The notes below the pieces were generated by a model. It was given only the letters and a program-made list of their open reading frames with translations. It searched no databases and had not been told where the DNA came from. Position numbers and translations under genes: made by a program. This document shows, in pieces, positions 32,419-42,500 of a DNA stretch of 64,000 nt. Position 1 is the stretch's first letter. Each line of letters opens with the position of its first letter. The DNA comes from Rubinisphaera margarita. GTDB taxonomy: Bacteria; Planctomycetota; Planctomycetia; Planctomycetales; Planctomycetaceae. The stretch spans positions 930,001-994,000 of the forward strand of contig NZ_JAKFGB010000012.1 of the NCBI RefSeq assembly GCF_022267515.1, given 5' to 3'.

Positions 32419-32617
32419 TCTGATAGCGCGGCTTGCTTCAGTAGGCCTTTGCGGACGCGAAAAAAGAAGAGTCTCGTGGGGACGGCTGTCGCTGAGGATG
32501 CAATCTCCGAACTTGCCGGTTCATCAGCTGAAAATGGCGAATAGCCACTACTTGGGATCGCCGGACAATCGCCTTCTCCGGCGCCGGTAAGTTCCGTGAC
32601 AGGCGCTTCGGCAGCGT

Positions 32618-35305
32618 TCATTCAGCATCCGTCAGAAGGCTTATTGCCGCAGCCCTGATCGACTCTAATCCGGCAACCGAGAGCCGCCCATAACCGGCGG
32701 TGCCGGCGTCTTCTTCGCTGGTCTGCTGGACTTCGCCGTCCAAATCGACATAGGCGGCGATGAAGTCGTGCATCTGTGCGCGGCTCCAGCCACGGCGTTG
32801 TTCGACCAGACTCAGATACTCGATCAGTTGCTCGGCTTCGCGATAGGCTTTCAGGCGGAGCGAATGTCGAATGACGGTCTTCCCGTCCGGAGTCCTGTCG
32901 AAGATAAACAACCCGAGTTGATCCGCCTCGTTCAGGGCCTTTCCGGACTTATCAACCGTTTGCCACGGAACAATGCCCGTTGCTCCGTCCTGCCAGGCAT
33001 CCAGGGCCCACGCCTGAATGTTGCGGTTACTCTGGTCAACGTGGTTCGACGTGCCGTAAACCCAGGCCTGCAGGCCTTCTGTTCTCATCCGATCCGTGAC
33101 GAGACGACGGTAGTTCTGAAACGCGGAGGAAGAAACGATCCACAAATCATCCTGCCGCTCCAGTTGCCCCCGACAGTATTCGGGACGCGAAATGTCGATC
33201 CGGTAGTCAATCTGAATCTCATCGGCCTCTGCTCGGCCACGATCCGTGAGGTCTCCGTAGTATTGGAGAGCCCGGTAATCCCAATAGCTGGACGGTTCAT
33301 CGAGAATCCACGGAGCTTTGGTGAGCTGATCGAGTCCGCCTTTATTGTTGAAGTAAACCTGAAAACCGGCGTCATGCCACTGCTTCCGTTTCGCCAGCCG
33401 GACAAAGTCCTCAAGGATATTCACGTAGGTCTGAGCATATTCGGGAGACTGCTTGAAGGCTTCGTAAGCATCCGGATTCCCATTGAAGTAGGCCCGACAA
33501 TGCAGAGGCCAGCTCTCGTGAAAGGTCAGATAGAATCCCGGAGCGGGAATCGGGCCGCGGTGGCCCTCGTTGAAGAGGGAACCATCGATGAACGGGCCGA
33601 ACGCCTCGGCAAAGTCCTCCCAGTAGGCCTCCGCTGCTCCTGGAGCGATGTCGTCATAACGACGGTTGTCCATCCGACGCCCAGATCGTAATCGCATGTC
33701 GAGATTGCTCTTTCGCGAGCCGGGGGCAGCCGTGTTGTGTGAGTAGTGCAGAATATTGGCGTGCACGCGATGGTCGTAGGCGATCTGCTGCAGTGCGTAG
33801 TAATCGTCGACATGATCCGGCAACCCATAACTATTCATCTCGCAGAAGAACGTGGCTCGTCGGGGAAGCGAGAATGGGAGAACTTCGAGGAGAAGCGGAA
33901 CGGTCCGCCCGTCCGAAACCGTGAGCTCTCCGAAATACTCCCCGGCTTTCGCATCGAACGGGACGAAGATGTCGGCGATGATCGATTGATCCTGCTGCTC
34001 ATTAAGCGTGATCTGGTCCGGGAGCGGCATCAGAGCATCGGGAATCGCGCGATTCCCGGCCAACACGTAAACCGACTGCCAGAGATCAATTCGGACAGGC
34101 AGAGATCTCAGCGCGACCTGAACGCCCGCGTCACCTTGTCCGCGAAGCAGGACTTGAAACCCGACGACTTCGCCGGCAGCCGCCCGAAGATGGACCGCAG
34201 TTCCATCAAAGATCGGGTTTGCTCTTCGATAGTCGGCTGGAAGGTCGCCAACCGGATCTCCGCTTTGATCATACTTATCCAGTACTGGAACAACGCTAAT
34301 GCCCCTGGTCTCAGCCGCCGGATATCGCTGGACAGAAACGTCGGGGGTCTCCACGGGAGTCGAACGGAAGACGATTCCGCGGAATTCGACTGGACCCGAC
34401 GATCGCCCCATTCGGTCGATTGATGCGACCTGGATCTCATGGACTGCATCAGGAAGAATCGAGTCCGGCAGGTCACGCAGGAAAATCGTCTGCAGACTGG
34501 AGTCGTGATTCACGAACGGAATGTTGTGTCGCCCCAAACGGTGACCATCGACGGTTACTTCGTATGCGAATCCCGCTCGTGGAGGAACGAGCGACAATTC
34601 CGCGTTCGCTGGCCCGAGGGGCAGAACCTGCAGATCCGATGGCGGAGTCGGTTCCTGTTCGAGCGGTTCCCCGACATCCAGAAGCAGATAAGGTTTCTTC
34701 GAAGACTGTTCCCGGGAAAAGATGGTCGGATTGCGACCATAGTCGGCAGTGTGTTCGTGAATCGCCAGACCCTGAGCGGCTCCGATTACCATCGCATACA
34801 CCATGTCCGCGGGAAGAGCCCAGCGATAACTGCCGTCCACAATTGTGGAGTCGATGCTCGTCACCAGCGTGAAGCTGTTTCCTCCACAGACCGCCGGGAA
34901 CCGTGCTCCCGGATACCCCCAGTCAACAATTCCTTCAACACCGGCTGTCAGCCCATTCGACTGGTACTCATCCCAGGGCGTGGCGATCGTCGAAATCGTG
35001 ACGCCCTCAATCATGTGATCCCCCTGAGCACAAACGAGGCTCGCCGACCGAACCTCGCGTCCTCGGACCGCAGACAGATCAAAGCCCATCGCCACAATAT
35101 GCTGATTGCCTTTGATGCGGATACGCCCCTGCCGACCACCGTTCACCGTCCATTCACCGCCGACCATGACAATAGAGTTGTCCTGGATGACGTCAACCCG
35201 TACGTTTTCGGCTGCCGCGGGGCGTATTGCGGATGTCAGTAATGAGGCCAGAACAAACAGAAATGCGCTGCCGCTCCTGAAGGCCAGTCGGCTGAAACTC
35301 TCCAT
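32618..35305 (-). CDS. Exported DUF4091 glycoside-hydrolase-like protein with N-terminal beta-sandwich
   Basis: The protein has 895 residues, with signal peptide 1-32. About 40-215 resembles DNRLRE/disaggregatase-type carbohydrate-binding sandwiches ('SIVMVGGEWTVNGGRQGRIRIKGN...MGFDLSAVRGREV'). About 220-320 is fibronectin III-like. About 345-880 matches the DUF4091 barrel ('AGEYFGELTVSDGRTVPLLLEVLPFSLP', 'YFNNKGGLDQ', 'WVYGTSNHVDQSNRNIQAWALDAWQDGATGIVPW'). DUF4091 proteins are considered glycosidases, but the substrate is unknown. The gene stands alone, convergent with the DUF1501 gene at 30976. Confidence 0.85.
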   Translation of the reverse strand: MESFSRLAFRSGSAFLFVLASLLTSAIRPAAAENVRVDVIQDNSIVMVGGEWTVNGGRQGRIRIKGNQHIVAMGFDLSAVRGREVRSASLVCAQGDHMIEGVTISTIATPWDEYQSNGLTAGVEGIVDWGYPGARFPAVCGGNSFTLVTSIDSTIVDGSYRWALPADMVYAMVIGAAQGLAIHEHTADYGRNPTIFSREQSSKKPYLLLDVGEPLEQEPTPPSDLQVLPLGPANAELSLVPPRAGFAYEVTVDGHRLGRHNIPFVNHDSSLQTIFLRDLPDSILPDAVHEIQVASIDRMGRSSGPVEFRGIVFRSTPVETPDVSVQRYPAAETRGISVVPVLDKYDQSGDPVGDLPADYRRANPIFDGTAVHLRAAAGEVVGFQVLLRGQGDAGVQVALRSLPVRIDLWQSVYVLAGNRAIPDALMPLPDQITLNEQQDQSIIADIFVPFDAKAGEYFGELTVSDGRTVPLLLEVLPFSLPRRATFFCEMNSYGLPDHVDDYYALQQIAYDHRVHANILHYSHNTAAPGSRKSNLDMRLRSGRRMDNRRYDDIAPGAAEAYWEDFAEAFGPFIDGSLFNEGHRGPIPAPGFYLTFHESWPLHCRAYFNGNPDAYEAFKQSPEYAQTYVNILEDFVRLAKRKQWHDAGFQVYFNNKGGLDQLTKAPWILDEPSSYWDYRALQYYGDLTDRGRAEADEIQIDYRIDISRPEYCRGQLERQDDLWIVSSSAFQNYRRLVTDRMRTEGLQAWVYGTSNHVDQSNRNIQAWALDAWQDGATGIVPWQTVDKSGKALNEADQLGLFIFDRTPDGKTVIRHSLRLKAYREAEQLIEYLSLVEQRRGWSRAQMHDFIAAYVDLDGEVQQTSEEDAGTAGYGRLSVAGLESIRAAAISLLTDAE

Positions 35306-35345
35306 GGTCGAAATCCTTGCGATCTGAACGAGGCTTCCAGAAGCG

Positions 35346-36794
35346 TCACAGAACGGGGCCGAGCATCGCGACGGCGTTGTTGAAGAACCGCTGATACACC
35401 GGCCAGTTGGCGACCGCTTCGGGATCGACCGTCCGCGACTGTTGCAGGTAAGTTTCCTGCCGCTCCCGGACCGCGGCCGTTAACTCGGTATCGTGAAACA
35501 GAATGTTGTTTTCGTAATTGAGTTCGAAACTGCGGCGATCCATATTCGCCGAGCCGATCAATGTCATTTCTCCATCGATTGTCAGCGACTTCGTATGGAG
35601 CAGACCGCCTTCGTACTCGCGTACCTTCACACCGGCGGCCAGCATGTCGGCATAATAACTTCGACTCGCAGCGGCGACAAAAAGAGAATCGTTGCGAGCC
35701 GGGAAGATGATCGTCGTGTCGACGCCCCGCCGGGCACTGGCGCAGATCGCGCTCAGCATCGAATCATCAGGGACGAAATAGGGCGTCGTGATGAAAAGCT
35801 CTTCGCGAGCGGTATACATCAGGTTCTCGAACACCTCGGGCATCGCGGAGTAGCGGATTGTCGGTCCGGTGCCGATCACCTGTGCGGCAAAGCCTTCTTT
35901 CTGCGCCGGCACAGACGTTCGCAGCAGTTCTTCAAGATCCTCATCGACATGAGCCATCCAGTCGCTGACAAACAACTGCTGATTCTGCCAGACGATTGGC
36001 CCCTTGAAACGAATCAAGGCATCGACCCAGGGGGCGAACTTCGCTTTGACACGGAACTCGGGATCGGCGCAGTTCTGGCTGCCACAATAGGTGATGCAGT
36101 TGTCGATAACGATGATCTTACGGTGATTTCGCAGATCGATCCGCCCGCGCAGTGGCCGCAGCAGCAGATTCCCCAGCGGGAGTGCCACGGCGCAGTGAGC
36201 GCCAGCATCTTTCATTGCCTGCCAGTGCGACGAACCGGTCATGGTTCGACTTCCCAGGCCGTCGGCCATGACGCGACATTGAACTCCGCGAGCGGCCGCT
36301 CTCTTCACAGCTTCGACGACCTTCATCCCGTTGTTGTCGGGCAGCCAGATGTAGAAGAGAAGATGAACGTTCTCCCGAGCGGCATCGATGTCGGCAACGA
36401 TCCGATCGATGGCGGCATCGGAGTCGGCCATCAATTCCCCGCGATTGCCTCCCAGAGGTGGAAAACCGTTGACGGTCTCCCCCACCCGGAACAGATGTGC
36501 GAATCGCTCATCGAGGGTGACGGTCAGCACCGAGCTTTGCGAATCGAAGACCGAGAGAGCATCAGGCATCTGTTTCAGCACGGACTTGATTCTGGCCACT
36601 CGCCGGCGGCCGACATTGGTTTCACCCAGCAGGATATAGGCGATGATACCCGCAACCGGAAGGACCAGAATCACAATGATCCAGGCCAGACGAGAGGCCG
36701 GCTCTCGATGCGGTCGGAGAATGGCCCGCGCTGCGACCAGCAGATGAACTGCATAAACCGTGGCGGTCCAGAGTGCGGTCGTGAAAAGCGTCAT
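35346..36794 (-). CDS. cls: Cardiolipin synthase (phospholipase D family)
   Basis: This 482-residue protein has two N-terminal transmembrane helices (about 5-25 and 33-53). Two PLD catalytic motifs follow: 'HRKIIVID' (about 220-227) and 'HTKSLTIDGEMTLIGSANMDRRS' (about 399-421). Both keep HxKx4D. Length and order match bacterial Cls, which joins two phosphatidylglycerols into cardiolipin at the inner membrane. Its ATG overlaps the stop of the upstream esterase gene (ATGA), so the two are co-translated. Confidence 0.93.
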   Translation of the reverse strand: MTLFTTALWTATVYAVHLLVAARAILRPHREPASRLAWIIVILVLPVAGIIAYILLGETNVGRRRVARIKSVLKQMPDALSVFDSQSSVLTVTLDERFAHLFRVGETVNGFPPLGGNRGELMADSDAAIDRIVADIDAARENVHLLFYIWLPDNNGMKVVEAVKRAAARGVQCRVMADGLGSRTMTGSSHWQAMKDAGAHCAVALPLGNLLLRPLRGRIDLRNHRKIIVIDNCITYCGSQNCADPEFRVKAKFAPWVDALIRFKGPIVWQNQQLFVSDWMAHVDEDLEELLRTSVPAQKEGFAAQVIGTGPTIRYSAMPEVFENLMYTAREELFITTPYFVPDDSMLSAICASARRGVDTTIIFPARNDSLFVAAASRSYYADMLAAGVKVREYEGGLLHTKSLTIDGEMTLIGSANMDRRSFELNYENNILFHDTELTAAVRERQETYLQQSRTVDPEAVANWPVYQRFFNNAVAMLGPVL

Positions 36795-37765
36795 TCTGAT
36801 GCCTGTTCAGTTCGCTGCTTGAGCCTGGCAACCAGAAACGCGGTTGGTGATTCAAAGGACTGCTCGCGTGATCCCGGGTAGACGAGAATGCACTTCGTTC
36901 CCTGCTCCCGACAATGTTCCTGAAGTTTGATGCCAAAGTTCGATGTGTGCGTCGGGTCTTTCTGAGGTTCGCCAATCGCTGGGGCGCTGCGGTAGATTAA
37001 GTAAACCGGAGGGTCGTCTTTTGACACCAGAGCATAGGGCGAGTACTCGTTAATCCATGGTTCGATCTCATCTCGCTGCTCAAGGAAGTCCGCAAAAGAC
37101 TTCAAGCCGAATGCGTGGCTTCCATAACGGCTGTTCGGAGTCCACTCTTTCATCTGACGGGGATCGAGCGTGGTTTGAGCGCCGATCACAGCGGCACACC
37201 AGAGGCGGCTCGATTCGCGGGCGACAGGATCGTCGCTGTCAGGATCGGCAAGATCGTCGTGGAACGCCAGCCAGAGACTGGAACAGGCGCCCGCTGATCC
37301 GCCGGCCGCACCGATTCGCTCTTTATCGAGATTCCATTCCTTCGCTTTGCTCCGCACGAACTGGAGAGCACGGGCGGCATCGTGCAGCGGTGCTTTTACA
37401 GGAGGTTCGACGCCCTCCTCTTCTCCGTTTTGCACATAGCGATAGTTGATGGCGACGACGGAAATCCCGGCTTTCAGTAGAGCCTGCACGTCGGCAAAGC
37501 GATCGACGCGATCTTTATCGCCGCCACGCCATCCTCCGCCATGAATGACAAATGCCACGGGTGTCGGCGTTTTCGAATCGGCCTGCCAGAAGTCGAGGAC
37601 GTTTCTTGCATGATCGCCATATCGCACATTCGACTTCGTGGGAGCGACGGCTGTCTCTGTCGACTTCGTTTCGGTCTGCTTCGATCGCCGCTCGTCGCCG
37701 AGAGCCGGAAGTCCGATCAACACCCCGACGATCATCAAAGTAAGAAACCTGGAAACACTGTTCAT
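36791..37765 (-). CDS. Exported alpha/beta hydrolase (carboxylesterase/BD-FAE type)
   Basis: This 324-residue protein is counted from ATG 37765, which places a signal peptide (MNSVSRFLTLMIVGVLIG...) at the N-terminus; the frame stays open to 37840, but that would bury the signal. Oxyanion-hole block 'VIHGGGWRGGD' (about 75) and nucleophile elbow 'GGSAGAC' (about 160) define the hormone-sensitive-lipase/kynurenine-formamidase-like esterase group. Catalytic Asp and His are probably near 'DPPVYLIYRSAP' and 'PTHTSNFG'. It is coupled to cls by a 4-base overlap, an unusual pairing that hints at lipid or ester turnover. Confidence 0.87.
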   Translation of the reverse strand: MNSVSRFLTLMIVGVLIGLPALGDERRSKQTETKSTETAVAPTKSNVRYGDHARNVLDFWQADSKTPTPVAFVIHGGGWRGGDKDRVDRFADVQALLKAGISVVAINYRYVQNGEEEGVEPPVKAPLHDAARALQFVRSKAKEWNLDKERIGAAGGSAGACSSLWLAFHDDLADPDSDDPVARESSRLWCAAVIGAQTTLDPRQMKEWTPNSRYGSHAFGLKSFADFLEQRDEIEPWINEYSPYALVSKDDPPVYLIYRSAPAIGEPQKDPTHTSNFGIKLQEHCREQGTKCILVYPGSREQSFESPTAFLVARLKQRTEQASE

Positions 37766-37957
37766 GGAGGTGTCGCTTTCAAAAGGAGGACAGGACCGAC
37801 GCCGATTAGCATCCGTTATACGAAAGGCTGGGGTGAACACAACCGTTCATCAACTCAGGGACTTCACTCGCCACTATTCTCGCATGCCGTGGCCCCCGTT
37901 GATACAATACGACCCCGGTGCCGCACTCGCCTCCTTTTCCTCACGGAGCCCTCCTTG

Positions 37958-39493
37958 ATGAGTGACCACGATTCGCCACAAGTTCCCCGTCGGGATTTTC
38001 TGAAAGGCACACTCGCTGCCGCCGCGGTCACTGCCCACTCAAGTGGAACCAGTCGAGCCGCAGGACCGCGGGACTCCGGTCGCATTGCCGCGGAGAATCA
38101 GCGTGAAGGATCGCTGGACTGGCAGTTGACGCGCGTCCGTGTCGACGGCGGACGCTTCCGCTCTCCCTGGATTGAAGGCTACTGCTCTCGTCAGAGTGTG
38201 CAGGTGGGCGACAAGCTCGATGTAATGGTCTCCTCCAACCCGGCTCGCTCGTTCAAACTCGAGATCTTTCGCATGGGCTACTACGGTGGACGCGGGGCGC
38301 GGCTCGTGCGAACGTTCGACTCGCTTCCCTCGCAGACACAACCGACGCCTCAGCCCGGCGAGAAGAACCTGCATGAATGTCAGTGGGAGCCGACGGTCTC
38401 GTTCACGATTCCCGAGGACTGGCTCAGCGGAGTCTACCTGGGTCGAATGACGACAATCCCCGAAGGCAACGAATCGTACTGGCAAAGCTATATCGTGTTC
38501 GTCGTCCGCGATAATCGTCCGGCCGATATTCTCTTTCAGACGAGTGAGAACACCTGGCAGGCGTACAACCGCTGGCCGAACAACTACTCGATTTACACGC
38601 ACCCCAAAGGAAATCAGGGACCGTGGGCGGATGTCAGTTTCGATCGGCCGTATGGTCGCGAAGCCCAGTACGATGGGGTCGTGAACGATCCCCTTACGGT
38701 CGGTTCCGGAGAGTTTCTGCCGTTCGAGTTTCCGCTCGCCTACTGGCTCGAACAACACGGGTATGATGTCACGTACTGTGCCAACGCCGACATGCTGACG
38801 CCGGACCGCGGGCTGAAAACCAGATGCTTTATCAGTGTCGGACACGACGAGTACTGGGATCTGCGACAGTTCCGCAGTGTCGAAGCCATGCGCGATGCCG
38901 GCGTGAACCTGATGTTTCTTTCGGGAAATTCGGTCTGCTGGGTCACGCCTTACCGGGAGAGCAGCAGCGGCATCGAGAACCGCATCATCTTCCGGGGCGG
39001 CCCGTACGGAGCGGACAACGACTACGCCGTAAATCGTCATAACGATCATGGCCCGTTCCCGCATCGTGGACCGGACGAAGGACTGTTGATGGGCGCGAGA
39101 AACGTGGAACCGGTCAACGGAGGTGGAGACTGGATCATCACGAAGCCCGACCACTGGATCTTCAACGGAACCGGTGTGAAAGCAGGCGACGCGATCCCCG
39201 GTTTGATCGGCTGGGAGTATCACGGTGATCCGGCAGACATCTCCGGGCTCGAAGTGGTTGCGGGCGGCACGGCCTGGCAAGGGGGCGTGAATCCACAGCA
39301 GTGGACGGCGACTGTCTACCCGGGTCCCAAAGGCAACTTCGTGTTCAATGCCGCGACAATATTCTGGGCACAGGGGTTGAGTTCGCCGCCGGGGCATGTG
39401 CTTCCGTGGTCTCACTGGAGTCGCCCGCACGGCCCCGATCCACGCGTCCAGCAAATTACTCACAACTTCCTGCGCCGCGCCATCTCTTCTTGA
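37958..39493 (+). CDS. Tat-exported N,N-dimethylformamidase beta-subunit-like protein
   Basis: This 511-residue protein is counted from ATG 37958, giving the Tat signal 'PRRDFLKGTLAAAAVTA' (about 9-25). Open sequence back to 37541 is antisense to the esterase gene and was not used. The body resembles the large subunit of N,N-dimethylformamidase ('LEIFRMGYYGGRGARLV', 'TWQAYNRWPNNYSIY', 'SVGHDEYWDLRQF', 'FLSGNSVCWVTPY'). Proteins of this type occur widely without any link to dimethylformamide, so the substrate is open. It precedes the sulfatase fusion by 40 bases on the same strand. Confidence 0.82.
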   Translation: MSDHDSPQVPRRDFLKGTLAAAAVTAHSSGTSRAAGPRDSGRIAAENQREGSLDWQLTRVRVDGGRFRSPWIEGYCSRQSVQVGDKLDVMVSSNPARSFKLEIFRMGYYGGRGARLVRTFDSLPSQTQPTPQPGEKNLHECQWEPTVSFTIPEDWLSGVYLGRMTTIPEGNESYWQSYIVFVVRDNRPADILFQTSENTWQAYNRWPNNYSIYTHPKGNQGPWADVSFDRPYGREAQYDGVVNDPLTVGSGEFLPFEFPLAYWLEQHGYDVTYCANADMLTPDRGLKTRCFISVGHDEYWDLRQFRSVEAMRDAGVNLMFLSGNSVCWVTPYRESSSGIENRIIFRGGPYGADNDYAVNRHNDHGPFPHRGPDEGLLMGARNVEPVNGGGDWIITKPDHWIFNGTGVKAGDAIPGLIGWEYHGDPADISGLEVVAGGTAWQGGVNPQQWTATVYPGPKGNFVFNAATIFWAQGLSSPPGHVLPWSHWSRPHGPDPRVQQITHNFLRRAISS

Positions 39494-39533
39494 GAGACGA
39501 CAACTGAGTCCGATCTCCAGCGAAAGGTCTACG

Positions 39534-42500
39534 ATGCGAGCACTGAGAGTCAGCAGTCTGGTTCTTCTCTGCCTGATGGCATTTCCCCCGGCTGCGACAG
39601 CCGAGCGGACCGACAAGCGTCCGAATGTCATCTTCATTCTGACCGATAACCACGGCGCCTGGTCGCTCGGCTGCTACGGCAACCCGGACGTGAAGACGCC
39701 CCACATCGACTCGCTTGCTCAACAGGGAACGCTCTTCGAACGGGCGTACGCAAACAACGCGGTCTGCTCGCCCACCCGAGCGACTCTGCTGACTGGTCTC
39801 ATGCCCTGCCAACATGGCGTGCACTGTTTCCTAAGGGCCAACAATGCCCAGATCGGTCCAGACGCTTACTACACGCTCGAAGAGTTCGACACGCTTCCGC
39901 AGCTGCTGCATGAATCGGGGTACGCCTGTGGCCTCTCCGGGAAGTGGCACCTGGGCGACAACCTGCATCCTCAGGATGGCTGTTCCTACTGGGTGACCAA
40001 ACCGCACGGGGGAAGTCGGGGGTTTTACGATCAGCAGATCATCGAGAACGAAGAGATCCGCGTCGAGCCACAGTACCTGACCGACTTTTGGACCGATCAT
40101 GGCGTCAAGTTTATCGAGCAGAACAAAGACCGCCCCTTTTTCCTGATGCTCGCCTACAACGGGCCTTACGGACTCGGCGGAGCGATTGATGAACCGATTC
40201 GGAATCGTCATCTCGAAACTTACGGCGACGCCGAGCTTCCCTCGTTCCCGCGAACGGAGCCGGAACCCTGGAACTTCAACTACGGTGACCGCATTGGCGA
40301 CCTTCCGACGATCCGTAAGTATGCAGCCGAGATCAGCGGAATCGATGATGGCGTCGGTCGCATCCTGGAAACTCTCAAGCGGCTCAACCTCAGTGAAGAT
40401 ACCCTAATCGTCTTCACGGCCGATCAGGGACTGGCTGGCGGGCACAGTGGCTACTGGGGGATGGGCGATCACACCCGCCCGCTCACCGCCTTCGACTGGA
40501 CCATTCACGTTCCGCTGATTTACAAGCTGCCGGGCAAGATCACGGCTGGCCAGCGGGTCGAACAGGTTGTCGACCATACCGACTTCCTGCCGACAATGTG
40601 CCAGCTGCTCGACCTGAAGCAACCCGAAGGTCTACCGGGCCGCGGCTATGCTCGAATGCTGAAAGGAGAATGGGACGGAACCTGGGATGACACCGTTTAC
40701 TATGAATTTGAGAACGTCCGCGCGATCCGCACGCCGAGGCGGAAGTACATCGAGCGGATCCATGAGAGCCCGAACGAACTTTACGACCTCACCAAAGATC
40801 CCGGCGAGAGAAACAACCTGATCGACGATCCAGCCTATGCCGTCGATGTCGTCGAACTCCGCGAACAGCTTCACGCTCACTTCAAGGAGATCGCGAATCC
40901 GAAATGGGATCTGTGGAACGGAGGCGGCTCGAAGAGCTATCTGATGATGTCCAAACTCTTCGAGGAAGCGAAAGCAAAGAAAACCTCGGAGGTCGATCTC
41001 GAAGAACCCGCTGGCAGCTTTGAACCCGCTCCTCTCCAGGTGCCTGAAGGATATACCGTCGAACTCGCGGCTGCTCCGCCGCTGGTCGCTCATCCTCTGA
41101 TGGGAGACTTTGATGAACAGGGGCGGCTCTATCTGGCCGCGAACGCCGGCGAGAACCTGCGGCGGCCGGAACTGGAAGAGAAGCTGCCGAACTTTGTGCA
41201 ACGACTCGAAGATGTCGACGGGGACGGCGTCTTCGACAAGGCGACCACGTTCGCCGACAAGATGACGTTTCCGCAGGGCTGCCTGTGGCATCAGGGGTCC
41301 CTCTATGTCGCATCGAGTGGGGCCATCTGGAAGCTGACTGACACCGATGACGACGGCGTGGCCGACGAGCGGGTCAAACTGGTTGGCGACTTCGGGTACA
41401 CCGGCAACGCAGCCGATGTGCATGGTCCGTTTCTCGGGCCGGAAGGACGTATCTACTGGTGTGAAGGCCGGCACGGTCACGAGATTACCGATGCCGCCGG
41501 GAACCTCATCAGCAAGGGGAAAGCGGCTCGCATTTTCTCGTGCCTCCCCGATGGCTCCGATGTGCAGACTTACTGCATGGGCGGTATGGATAATCCGGTC
41601 GAGGTCGTCTTTACGCCGGAAGGGGAGATGCTCGGCACGGTCAATCTGATGTATTCGAAGCCGCGAGGCGATTGTCTGGTCAACTGGCAGTACGGCGGCG
41701 TCTACCCGCGTGAAGACTTCGCCGAAGGTCTCGGCAGCGAGTTTATTCGGACGGGCGACCTGCTGCAGGAAGTCCACAACTTCGGTCATGTCGCTGTTTC
41801 GGGACTCTGCCGTGTTCACGGAGACCGACTGGGGCCGGGTTTCGACGGCTCGATCTTCGTGACGCAGTTCAACACGAATCGCATCTCGCGAGTCACACTC
41901 AAACCGGATGGTTCGAGCTATGCCGTCGATTCGCTCGAAGATTTCGTGGTCAGCAGTAGCAAGGATTTTCGCCCGACCGATGTTCTGGAAGCCCCGGACG
42001 GCTCGCTGCTCGTCATCGATACCGGCGGCTGGTTCCGCATCGGTTGTCCGCAATCTCAGGTGGCGAAGTCGCATATTCGAGGAGCAATCTATCGCATCCG
42101 CAAGAAGTCCCCGGCGGAGCCCGCCGTCGCGACAATCCACGATGATGATTCCCCCAAAGCGAGAATGGCAACGATCTGGCATCTTCGCAGGACCGCGTTG
42201 CCGGAACTGATCAGTCAACTGCCGAACTTCCTGAAGGACGGGGACAGCTCCGTTCGCCAGACCGCCATTCGCTCGCTGCTCGATGTCCCCTGGAATCAGG
42301 CCGAGACGTTGAAGCCGGAGTTGATCGATCGACTTCGGAACGGCGAACCGGGGGAACGCCGAGTCGCCGCGCTGGTGCTCGGACGCCACAGTCAACAGGA
42401 TGCGACGATGATGCCCGTTCTGGTTGAAGCACTGGCTCGCCCGGAGAACGATCGGCTCATCCGCCATGGTCTGATTCTCGGTCTCATCAACGCCAGCGAC

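Noticed and set aside
37541..37957. N-terminal extension of the dimethylformamidase-like protein
   Set aside because: It would be antisense to the esterase gene and would place the Tat signal in the middle of the protein.
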